Assembly: GCA_017617145.1 (NCBI GenBank)
Contig: JAFZWX010000143.1
Span: forward strand, 1-64,000
From: Treponema sp.
Lineage (GTDB): Bacteria > Spirochaetota > Spirochaetia > Treponematales > Treponemataceae
DNA length: 64,000 nt
Reading direction: 5' to 3'
The position numbers and the translations under genes were made by a program. This document shows, in pieces, positions 56,608 through 64,000 of the stretch; position 1 is the stretch's first letter; every line of letters starts with the position of its first letter. Below the pieces are notes generated by a model. It worked only from the letters and a program-made list of their open reading frames with translations, was not told the origin of the DNA and made no database searches.

Positions 56608-58185
56608 ATGGATGTAGGTGATATTAAAAAGGAACAGGAAGAAGAAAAAAAGGCGGCTCAACAGGCGGAAAAACAATCGTTTTTTCAGAGTCTGCTTTCA
56701 AATTTGTTTAAATCTTCAAATCCTGAAGCAGAAAAAAAACGCAAACTAAAGGCAATTGCTAAAACTTTCTCAAAAACCAAGTTTCACAACTTTTATAAAC
56801 CTTCGACAATTGAGGTTTTACCACCGTTTGCAAAACTGTTCTACGATATTTATAAACTTGTTTCACCGGCTCAGGCTATTTTTAAGGCAAACCAAAATCC
56901 TAATCTTTATAAAGCACAGGTAATCAATTATTCACTTTCAGAAAAACAGATTGGACTTCTGGAGCATTTTGACCAGCAGAAGATTCTTGAAATGGCCCGA
57001 CAAGTTCCGCTCCAGCAGCTTTCGGCTAAACTTGATGAAGAATTTTCTATTTTCTCTGCTGAATTTGACAACGAACGAATGAGCAAAACAGAAAATCTTT
57101 TCAAAGCATTCAGCACACTTCAGGATTTCTGCTGCTTTGATTATTATGTTCTGCTCAAAAAATTTGCTTCTGGTATTCAGGAATACAATTTTAGCTCAGT
57201 TCCTAATTTTGAAAAAATCAATGGTGAATATATTACCGATGACCTTAAGGAATTTTGTGCCGCAGCCTACGCAATTACAGATGAAAATCTTTTGTGGAAT
57301 GAGCTTTTTGCATTTATGAAGGCCACACAGGCTACCGAAACAATATCGCTTGGAAACTGGAAAAAGATTGTTGCAAAAATTAAAAATATCCAGCAGTCTG
57401 GTGCGTTCGAGCTTATGATTCGTCATATTTCGGGTAACACTGAATATGTTACACAAATTCCTTCGCACTACTCTTCGCTCATTGAACCTTATGTTGATAA
57501 AATTCAGGAAGAAATCCGCACAACAATTTCAAAAATCGGAAGTCAGCAAAAGGAAAATAAAGCAAACCAGATTTGTGAACAGATTTTTGGCAGCACAGAT
57601 TTTCAGACACTTCATTTTTATATTTCGGGTGCTAATGAAGCATTCAGCAAAAAGGAACTGGGACTTTTTACATACACAGAACCGCTTAATTATCTTAAGG
57701 CATTCCTTCTTGAATATGTAAAAAAAGATATCCGCGAATTTTATGATGTTGTAGTTGTTCGTGGCCAGTGGGATGCTTCGCTTGCAAATCCAATGTCTAA
57801 TGCATACCAGGAGCTGCTTAAGATTTCTGATGAAATCACCGCTTTTGATTCTGATTTATCTGAAGACGGGGCTTCGGGACTTAAGATTAAAAACCTTCTT
57901 CCAAAAACAGCACATGACCCGGGTGCTGAAAATATTATCAACCGTGTAATTTCTGATTCAAACGAACAGGCACGCGGATATCTTGTAACATCTGCTCAGG
58001 ATTTAATTACAATTGGAAAGACTCTTAAATCGCTTATAGAAGATTATTCAAAGCAAAAGGCCGAAATTGTACAGAACTGGCGTGAACTTGAACGCTTCCT
58101 TGACCATCCGATGAAAGAATTCAGTGTTGGTATTTATAAAAAGATTTATCTGTTTGTACAACTGATGCAGCAGTATTTGTCGTAG
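56608..58185 (+). CDS. Spirochaetal hypothetical protein, helical, cytoplasmic
   Basis: 525 residues, no signal peptide or membrane segment. It begins with a charged coil (KKEQEEEKKAAQQAEKQ), then mostly helical sequence with aromatic and basic patches. I recognise no catalytic motif. I think it belongs to a family limited to spirochaetes (perhaps DUF5312), but cannot confirm this. It is divergent from the SUMF1 gene and lies 44 bp before hflX; the TAG stop overlaps a palindromic repeat. Function unknown. Confidence 0.7.
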   Translation: MDVGDIKKEQEEEKKAAQQAEKQSFFQSLLSNLFKSSNPEAEKKRKLKAIAKTFSKTKFHNFYKPSTIEVLPPFAKLFYDIYKLVSPAQAIFKANQNPNLYKAQVINYSLSEKQIGLLEHFDQQKILEMARQVPLQQLSAKLDEEFSIFSAEFDNERMSKTENLFKAFSTLQDFCCFDYYVLLKKFASGIQEYNFSSVPNFEKINGEYITDDLKEFCAAAYAITDENLLWNELFAFMKATQATETISLGNWKKIVAKIKNIQQSGAFELMIRHISGNTEYVTQIPSHYSSLIEPYVDKIQEEIRTTISKIGSQQKENKANQICEQIFGSTDFQTLHFYISGANEAFSKKELGLFTYTEPLNYLKAFLLEYVKKDIREFYDVVVVRGQWDASLANPMSNAYQELLKISDEITAFDSDLSEDGASGLKIKNLLPKTAHDPGAENIINRVISDSNEQARGYLVTSAQDLITIGKTLKSLIEDYSKQKAEIVQNWRELERFLDHPMKEFSVGIYKKIYLFVQLMQQYLS

Positions 58186-58212
58186 ATTGTCGGGTCAAGC
58201 CCGACAATGACA
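58184..58212. repeat. GTCATTG...CAATCT palindromic repeat overlapping a stop codon
   Basis: AGATTGTCGGG, loop, CCCGACAATGACA. The TAG stop of the upstream gene (58183-58185) shares its first bases. Same family as 22328, 26030 and 38596. Confidence 0.75.
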
Positions 58213-58229
58213 TAGGGACAGGAGGGGCT

Positions 58230-59486
58230 ATGGTTGAAGTTGAAAAAGAAGAGAACAAGGTTCCGCGTGCACTGCTTGTAGGTGAACCTGGAAATGATTT
58301 ACAGGAATTAAAGGGACTTGTTCAAACACTTGGCCTTGATATTGTTCAGCGTCTTACCCTTAACCGCATGGAAGTTCATCCTCAGTATGGAATTGGAACA
58401 GGTAAAGCAAAGGAAATTGCAGAGCTTGCAAAACAGCTTGCCGTAGACTGCATTATTTTTGATTTTAATATTGAGCCGCGAAAACAGCGCAACTGGGAAG
58501 AATTAACAGGGCTTTCGTGTTTTGACCGCCAGGAAGTAATTATAAAGATTTTTGCTCAGCGCGCTACAACAAAAGAAGCAGTGCTTCAGGTTGAACTGGC
58601 ACGCCTTTCTTATATGCTGCCGCGCCTTAGCCATGCAAAAAATGATTTTTCACGACAGCGTGGTGGAGCATTTGGTGCAAAGGGTTCGGGCGAAACTCAG
58701 CTTGAACTTGACCAGCGACTTATCCGCGAAAAAATTGCAGCCGCAAAACACGAGCTTGCCGAAATTGAACTCAACCGCAAGACCCAGCGTAAACAGCGCG
58801 AAAAAAATCCTACCTGTGCGCTTGTTGGTTATACAAATGCCGGAAAGTCAAGTTTGCTGAATGCGCTCACCGGTTCCGACGCCTATGTAAAAGACCAGCT
58901 TTTTGCAACACTTGATCCGCTTACAAAAAAACTTCCGTTGAACGAAAGTGCGGGTGTGCTCATTACAGACACAGTTGGATTTATTAATAACCTTCCGCAT
59001 CATTTGATTGACGCCTTTAAGTCTACACTCGAAGAAGCAACTTTTGCCGATTTGCTTTTAATTGTACTTGATGCAGCCGACCCAAATGCTATGGCACAGT
59101 ATGAAACAGTTTGCAATGTTCTTGAAGATATTGGTGCTACAAAAAATCCTCGGCTTATTCTTTTGAACAAAATTGATAAGGCTGAAGATGAAGCAATTGC
59201 AGCAAACTACACTGCCCTGCGCCACCAGTTCCCCGATGCAATTAGTGTAAGTGCAAAAGAACAAAAGGGCTTTATTGAACTTAAAGATAAAATCACAGAG
59301 CTTTTGTACGGCGAGATTCATGAATACATAATTCCTGCAAGCAAAGTTTCACTCATAAACGAAATGCGTAAAGCAGGTTGTATTCTGGCAGAAGAATGGC
59401 TCGATGACGGCGTTCACATTCAGGCAAGAACTGTTGGACGACTGGCTGTGCTTTCTGCTCCATACATAAGCCAGAAGGTTCAGTAA
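58230..59486 (+). CDS. hflX: HflX ribosome-associated GTPase
   Basis: 418 residues. N-terminal HflX domain (HPQYGIGTGKAKEIAELA; FDRQEVIIKIFAQRA), a glycine-rich stretch (FGAKGSGETQLELDQRLI), coiled coil, then the G domain: G1 VGYTNAGKSSLLNAL, G3 DTVGFINNLP, G4 LNKIDKAE, G5 SVSAKE. It binds the large ribosomal subunit and rescues stalled or heat-damaged ribosomes. AGGAGG stands 4-5 nt before the ATG. The FliL-like gene follows with no gap. Confidence 0.93.
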   Translation: MVEVEKEENKVPRALLVGEPGNDLQELKGLVQTLGLDIVQRLTLNRMEVHPQYGIGTGKAKEIAELAKQLAVDCIIFDFNIEPRKQRNWEELTGLSCFDRQEVIIKIFAQRATTKEAVLQVELARLSYMLPRLSHAKNDFSRQRGGAFGAKGSGETQLELDQRLIREKIAAAKHELAEIELNRKTQRKQREKNPTCALVGYTNAGKSSLLNALTGSDAYVKDQLFATLDPLTKKLPLNESAGVLITDTVGFINNLPHHLIDAFKSTLEEATFADLLLIVLDAADPNAMAQYETVCNVLEDIGATKNPRLILLNKIDKAEDEAIAANYTALRHQFPDAISVSAKEQKGFIELKDKITELLYGEIHEYIIPASKVSLINEMRKAGCILAEEWLDDGVHIQARTVGRLAVLSAPYISQKVQ

Positions 59487-60002
59487 GTGAAGACGCAGTT
59501 TCATTTTTCAAAATCAGATATTGTTCTCTTTTCGATTATTGGAGCTCTGGTGCTTGTAATTTTGTTCGGCACAATAATCGGGCTTGCTTCAAAAAAAGCC
59601 GCTCCAGGAAAAAATCTTCGTAATGCCGACCCGGAACCTACCGCGCGTGAAATTGAAAATCTGAACAAAAAACTTGATGATAAAATTGCTGCCTATACAG
59701 GGCTTGGTACAATCCGCTGCATAACCGCCCCGGAAAACGAAGACGATATTGGAACTGCTGTTGTTATAACACCATGGCTTTCTTACCCCGAAAGCGATAC
59801 AGTTTTTTTTGAAGAGCTTGCACGCAAAAGACTCATAATCACCGGCATTTTTACAAGTTACTTTAGTTCTTACACTAAGGTAGAACTTCTTTCGCGCACC
59901 GAAGACAAAATAAAACAGGACATCATGGAGCAGATTAATGACCAGATGTCCCTTGGAAAAATATCGGGTATTTATTTAACTGATTATATTTTTCTGGAAT
60001 AA
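59487..60002 (+). CDS. FliL-like single-pass membrane protein
   Basis: 171 residues, GTG start directly after the hflX stop. A short cytoplasmic N-terminus, one membrane segment (about 14-36: LFSIIGALVLVILFGTIIGL), a linker and a periplasmic domain ending MSLGKISGIYLTDYIFLE, which matches the FliL ending (usually ...VYFTDFVIQ). FliL supports the flagellar stator in the inner membrane. It is not in a flagellar operon here, so it may be a second, specialised FliL, or a FliL-fold protein with another job. Family assignment is by pattern only. Confidence 0.6.
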   Translation: MKTQFHFSKSDIVLFSIIGALVLVILFGTIIGLASKKAAPGKNLRNADPEPTAREIENLNKKLDDKIAAYTGLGTIRCITAPENEDDIGTAVVITPWLSYPESDTVFFEELARKRLIITGIFTSYFSSYTKVELLSRTEDKIKQDIMEQINDQMSLGKISGIYLTDYIFLE

Positions 60003-60012
60003 AGTTTAAAAG

Positions 60013-60411
60013 CTATTGACGCTCTTTTATAACTTTTTCCAGATATTCAACCATTTCATAAACAAGTGCATCGCAGTGAGGTTTGCGTTCGCCGCCGTGC
60101 TCTGCATTTACACGAAGAAGGTCTGCACAGTTTACCATGCCGTCATGCTTTTGTTTGAAAAAATCAACAAGGGCTTTTGTGGTTGCGTTGTCGTCTATGC
60201 CGTAAAGGCCCAGCAGCATAAGAGCACCGGTAATTACTCCGCAGGTGCCGCCAGACTTCATGCCAAGACCAAAACAGGCGCCCATTTTGTAAGCAAGCTC
60301 GTCGCTTATTCCTGCGTCCTTATTAAAACTCATTAAAACAGACTGAGCGCAATTATGGTGTGGTTCCACAATTGCGCGGATTTCTTTTGCACGGTCTAAA
60401 TATTTACTCAT
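60013..60411 (-). CDS. C_GCAxxG_C_C family redox protein
   Basis: 132 residues. The family cysteines are in HHNCAQSVLM, MGACFGLGMKSGGTCGVITGA and a late NCADLL...HCDALVY. The family is thought to be redox-active or metal-binding; its function is unknown. AGAGGC precedes the ATG. It is convergent with the FliL-like gene (10 bp apart) and 43 bp downstream of the ABC exporter on the same strand, so it may be read from that operon. Confidence 0.85.
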   Translation of the reverse strand: MSKYLDRAKEIRAIVEPHHNCAQSVLMSFNKDAGISDELAYKMGACFGLGMKSGGTCGVITGALMLLGLYGIDDNATTKALVDFFKQKHDGMVNCADLLRVNAEHGGERKPHCDALVYEMVEYLEKVIKERQ

Positions 60412-60454
60412 TGTATGCCTCTGGGCACTATTTTAACACACTTTTACCTCACTG

Positions 60455-62302
60455 TCATGCATAATACTGAGCCTGGGCGTTCCAAAGTTCGCTGTATAAG
60501 CCTTTGTTTGACATAAGCTTGTCATGGCTGCCCTGCTCAATAATTTTGCCTTCGTCAAAAACAATTATGTTATCGCAGAAGCGGCAGGAAGACATTCGGT
60601 GGCTGATATATATAGAAGTTTTTCCTTCTACCATCTGGTCAAACCGCTGATAGATTTCGTATTCGGCAACAGGGTCCAGGGCCGATGTTGGCTCGTCCAT
60701 AATAACAAAAGGTGCGTCCTTATAAAGAGATCGTGCAATTGCAATTTTCTGTGCTTCTCCACCACTAATTTCTACACCATTTTCATCATCATACTGGTAA
60801 AGAGGAGTGTCCAGTCCCTTTTCCATTTTGGTAAGGCGCTCGCCAAAGCCTGCAGATTCAAGGCATTTAACTGCTCGATCACGGTCATACTCAACATCAC
60901 CGGCAACATTTTCGCCCAGAGGGAAGCTGAACAAATTGAAATCCTGGAATACGATTGCAAAAAGCCTTGCGTATTCTTCGTTGTCGTAATAGCGGATATC
61001 TACACCGTTTAAGAGGATCTGACCTTCGGTAGGTTCGTACAAGCGGCACAGAAGTTTTATAAAGGTTGTCTTACCCGCACCGTTTTTTCCTACAACGGCA
61101 TTTTTTGTACCAAGCGTAATTTTCTGATTTACATGGCGCAGTGCCCAGGTGTCTGCATTTGCATACTTAAACGAAACATCACGGAATTCAATTTCAAAAA
61201 CATTGTCATCGCGCTTTTCGGTTGGAATTGTTCCATCGTATCGCTTGTTCTTAATTTCCATATAATCATAGAAGAACGAAAGATATCGGCTTTCCATTTT
61301 GAGCTGTACAAAATTATCAGAAATTCCTGTAATGCTTTCTACAAGCTTTGTGTAGCTTGAAACATACATAATACATTTACCGGTGGTTATGAGCCCAAAC
61401 ACAGCCTTAAGTCCAACAAACACATAACTTGCAAGCTGCATAAAGCCCTGTGAAAAAATCGGCACAACAGAAATTTTAAGGCTCTTGTTTATCCAGGCGT
61501 TGCCTTCGGCTTCGAGTTTGTCGTTTGTTTCCTGAACCCGCTTTGTCATGAGCTTTTGCATTTTGTAAAGGCGGATGTACTTTCCGATTGAGTAATTGAA
61601 AATCAAATCAAACCAGTAGCCAAAGTAGCGGTTGTAAGAAACGTTCTTTTCAAAAAACTCCATCTGCAGCTGCGACGCTTTTTTGTTTGTCTTGTACGAC
61701 ATGAAAACATGAACAGCAAGAACAACAACCATTATTGCAAAGCTGTACCACTGGTTTAAGAAATATCCAAGTCCGTTCAAGGCGCCAACTTCAGACGCTG
61801 CACGCGGAATAAAAAGAGGCACAAGCAGCACAAGCGAATATACGATGGTAGAAATCTTTTCTATGAGACCTGCAAGGTTATCAATAAAGGTTCTGATATC
61901 ACCGCCGGTCTGCATTCCGTCTTTTGCTTTTTTATACATATCAAGGGTTTCGTGCTTTTCAAGAATATCAAAATCAAGATCCATAGTTTTATCTACAAGC
62001 ATCTTGTTTATTTTCTGGGTAAGCTCGTGCTTTTTTACCCAGTTGATTAATTCAAGACCCCAGCGGATAAGCACCAGAACAGAATCAATCACAAGCATTA
62101 TAATTACGTTTTTGAAAATTGTTTCAAAAGGGTCGAGCCTGAAAAGTCCGTCCAGGATGAGGCTCGAAAAATAAATTGAAACAAAAGGCTGGAATGCAGC
62201 AATCATCTTAACCATAAAAACAAAGGTTATATATCCCGGAACAATGCGATGAGTAAGATTCAAAACTTTACTTACAGTTCCACGATTTTCCTTATTCTTC
62301 AT
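60455..62302 (-). CDS. ABC exporter half-transporter (membrane plus ATPase), second of a pair
   Basis: 615 residues from ATG 62302 (GAGGAGG 7 nt upstream; 11-bp overlap with the previous gene). Six membrane helices (about 20-330), then the ATPase: Walker A VVGKNGAGKTTFIKLL, Q-loop VFQDFNLFSF, signature ISGGEAQKIAIARSL, Walker B FVIMDEPTSALDP and H-loop YISHRMSS. Part of a heterodimeric exporter with the next gene. Substrate unknown (drug, peptide or lipid). Confidence 0.88.
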   Translation of the reverse strand: MKNKENRGTVSKVLNLTHRIVPGYITFVFMVKMIAAFQPFVSIYFSSLILDGLFRLDPFETIFKNVIIMLVIDSVLVLIRWGLELINWVKKHELTQKINKMLVDKTMDLDFDILEKHETLDMYKKAKDGMQTGGDIRTFIDNLAGLIEKISTIVYSLVLLVPLFIPRAASEVGALNGLGYFLNQWYSFAIMVVVLAVHVFMSYKTNKKASQLQMEFFEKNVSYNRYFGYWFDLIFNYSIGKYIRLYKMQKLMTKRVQETNDKLEAEGNAWINKSLKISVVPIFSQGFMQLASYVFVGLKAVFGLITTGKCIMYVSSYTKLVESITGISDNFVQLKMESRYLSFFYDYMEIKNKRYDGTIPTEKRDDNVFEIEFRDVSFKYANADTWALRHVNQKITLGTKNAVVGKNGAGKTTFIKLLCRLYEPTEGQILLNGVDIRYYDNEEYARLFAIVFQDFNLFSFPLGENVAGDVEYDRDRAVKCLESAGFGERLTKMEKGLDTPLYQYDDENGVEISGGEAQKIAIARSLYKDAPFVIMDEPTSALDPVAEYEIYQRFDQMVEGKTSIYISHRMSSCRFCDNIIVFDEGKIIEQGSHDKLMSNKGLYSELWNAQAQYYA

Positions 62303-64000
62303 TTGAAACCTCCTCTTTGTAGTAGTGACTCTGGATATCAAAAATCTCGCGATACTTGCCGCCGTTTTTCATAAGCTGGTCGTGGCTTCCTTCTTCAACA
62401 ATCTGTCCGTTGTCAAGGAAAAGGATGCGGTCACAGAACTTTGTACTTGCAAGCCTGTGCGAAATGAACACCGCAGTTTTTTTGTTTGCCAGCTGATTGT
62501 ACTCCTCGTAGATGCGGCTTTCGGCAATAGGATCAAGGGCGCTTGTTGGTTCATCAAGAATGAGCATTGGACCGTCCTTGTACATTGCCTTTGCAAGCAG
62601 AAGCTTTTGTGTTTCACCGCCCGAAAGAACAACTCCTTTTTCATCAAGAGTCTGGGTGATGTAAGTTTCTTCTTTTTTGGTAAGTGTATTTACCTTTTCA
62701 AGAAGGCCTGCTTTTTCAAGACAGTCATGCAGCTTTTTACGGTCAACATCCTTTGGTTCGCAGCCGCAGACATTTTCTGCAATGGAAAGAGCAATAGGCG
62801 AAGTATCCTGGAAAAGTACGCTGATCATGTCCTGATATTTTTCTACGCCAATGTCGTTTATACTTTTGCCGTCAATTAAAATCTCACCGCTTGTTGGTGG
62901 ATAAAGTCCGCACAAAAGCTTAACGATTGTTGTTTTACCCGCACCGTTATTTCCAACCAGAGCAATTTTTTCGTCGGCATTTATTTTGAAGCTGACGTTT
63001 GTAAGAACAGGTTTTTCGCTGCCTTCGTAAGTAAAGCTCACGTTGCGGAACTCGATGGAAGGAGCAGATGCATTTGATAAGGTCGCGGTCCCTGAGGCAC
63101 TCGAAGGGCCGCCTTCACCATCCTCCTTTCTCTCAAACACATCCTTCTGCTCCATAAACGCATGATAATCATTAAACTGATGACTAGCATCGCGAAGGTT
63201 TGCAAAGTGCATTGAAACATCATAAATATACTGAGAAAAGCTTGCTATAATTCCAAGATAAACAGTAAAGGTTGCAGCATCAATCTGCCCTGTAAGAACC
63301 TTGTGAATCAAAAGTGTATAGGCAAGCCAGTCGCGCGTAACATTAAAAGCAGTATCAGAAATTGTCGGATAATACCATTTAAGCTGGTAGTGATATCGAA
63401 ACTTTTTATAAGTATTAATCATCTTATCAAAATGATAATCAAAAAGTTTTTTAAGACCAAAAATCCTTATATCTTTTCCGGCACTGATATTCATGCTGTT
63501 GCGCTCATAATAATTCATCTTGCGCCACGGCTCAGAAAAGCTTTCGCGGTGATCATCCCCATACTTAACGGCATGATTACGAATCAAAACATCAGCAACA
63601 AACATGCCCAGAGTAATTGCAAGAATCCTCCAGTCAAGAACAAAAATCACAGTACCGTAGCTGAAGATTCCAAGCACAATTGTAACAAGATGAATAGAAA
63701 GAGTAGAAACTTCTTCGGCGCCCTCGTAATTACCGCTAACCCCCTGAACACCCTTTCCCATAATTTTCTGCTTTGGCTGAGGTTCAATATTCAGGTAGTC
63801 AGTGTTAATTGCCTTTTTAATAAAGTTCATCATGAACACACTGATTCTGGTGTAGGTATGCTTCATCTGCATTTTCTTTTCGCAGAACATTTTGATTCCC
63901 GAAAAAACACACATAATGCCAACAGCAATTCCAATGTATTCCAGAAAGATTTTTACACTGCGGCTTGTAATGCCTTTAATTGCCATTGCAGGAATGAGTG
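62292..64000 (-). CDS. ABC exporter half-transporter, first of a pair, 5' end outside window
   Basis: At least 569 codons are visible. The frame stays open to the right edge, and the first visible Met (63986) sits before what would be the second membrane helix of a full exporter, without a ribosome site, so the true start is beyond the window. ATPase motifs are complete: LVGNNGAGKTTIVKLLCGL, VLFQDTSPIALS, LSGGETQKLLLAKAM, LILDEPTSALDP, FISHRLAS. A palindromic repeat is inserted in the linker between the membrane and ATPase parts (63085-63115). It forms a translationally coupled pair with the following gene. Confidence 0.85.
   Translation of the reverse strand, partial: LIPAMAIKGITSRSVKIFLEYIGIAVGIMCVFSGIKMFCEKKMQMKHTYTRISVFMMNFIKKAINTDYLNIEPQPKQKIMGKGVQGVSGNYEGAEEVSTLSIHLVTIVLGIFSYGTVIFVLDWRILAITLGMFVADVLIRNHAVKYGDDHRESFSEPWRKMNYYERNSMNISAGKDIRIFGLKKLFDYHFDKMINTYKKFRYHYQLKWYYPTISDTAFNVTRDWLAYTLLIHKVLTGQIDAATFTVYLGIIASFSQYIYDVSMHFANLRDASHQFNDYHAFMEQKDVFERKEDGEGGPSSASGTATLSNASAPSIEFRNVSFTYEGSEKPVLTNVSFKINADEKIALVGNNGAGKTTIVKLLCGLYPPTSGEILIDGKSINDIGVEKYQDMISVLFQDTSPIALSIAENVCGCEPKDVDRKKLHDCLEKAGLLEKVNTLTKKEETYITQTLDEKGVVLSGGETQKLLLAKAMYKDGPMLILDEPTSALDPIAESRIYEEYNQLANKKTAVFISHRLASTKFCDRILFLDNGQIVEEGSHDQLMKNGGKYREIFDIQSHYYKEEVSNEE
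63085..63115. repeat. Palindromic repeat inside an ABC transporter gene
   Basis: Core CCTGAGGCACTCGAAGGG, encoding [10 protein letters not shown], a different frame from the copies at 45.9-46.6 kb. It falls in the flexible linker before the ATPase domain. Confidence 0.75.

Overview
The window looks like an AT-rich chromosome segment from a host-associated Treponema or close spirochaete. This is inferred from gene content: several very large Ig-like surface lipoproteins, a UPF0164/FadL-like outer-membrane barrel joined to an OmpA-domain Ig-repeat protein, a hexapeptide-repeat protein of the DUF4954 type, a FliL-like gene behind hflX, and a SpoIIE phosphatase/anti-sigma/STAS set. No phage, transposase-bearing insertion sequence or CRISPR array was seen. 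No stretch longer than about 300 bases lacks a gene.

Layout. 1-13052 (minus): a three-gene envelope operon made of a pseudo-transglutaminase/TPR protein, a paralogue that keeps the transglutaminase Cys/His and adds a Glu-Pro-rich tail and a C-terminal membrane anchor, and a giant lipoprotein of at least 2,818 residues that runs off the left edge. 13149-14849: SulP anion transporter. 14901-15052: large nested inverted repeat. 15089-21375: AddB/AddA-type helicase-nuclease pair. 21482-34751: a lipoprotein island with three paralogous lipoproteins of about 1,060-1,200 residues, separated by an Rpn-type PD-(D/E)XK gene, a fragment of another such gene, and an HTH-ImmA/PIN toxin-antitoxin-like pair. 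Two of the paralogues carry a poly-G tract inside the signal peptide: G9 (in frame, ON) and G10 (frameshifted, OFF). 34765-45595: AEC transporter, small multidrug-export protein, radical SAM protein, murD, tRNA-Leu, leuA, DUF4954-like protein and a degenerate M16 peptidase. 45706-55440: sensor-like membrane protein with an acidic tail, tRNA-Asn, 5-formyl-THF cyclo-ligase, OmpA/Ig protein plus barrel, and the phosphatase, anti-sigma and STAS genes. 55533-64000: SUMF1-type protein, hypothetical protein, hflX, FliL-like gene, C_GCAxxG_C_C protein and a two-gene ABC exporter whose first gene is cut by the right edge.

Themes. (1) Homopolymeric phase variation of surface lipoproteins. (2) A palindromic repeat (core CCTGAGGCTCTCGAAGGG) inserted inside at least four protein-coding genes, read in different frames and on both strands, like Rickettsia palindromic elements. 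(3) A second palindromic family (GTCATTG...CAATCT ends) placed at gene 3' ends, sometimes overlapping the stop codon. (4) At least seven genes where a -10 hexamer ends 6-7 nt before the ATG with no Shine-Dalgarno, suggesting common leaderless transcription.
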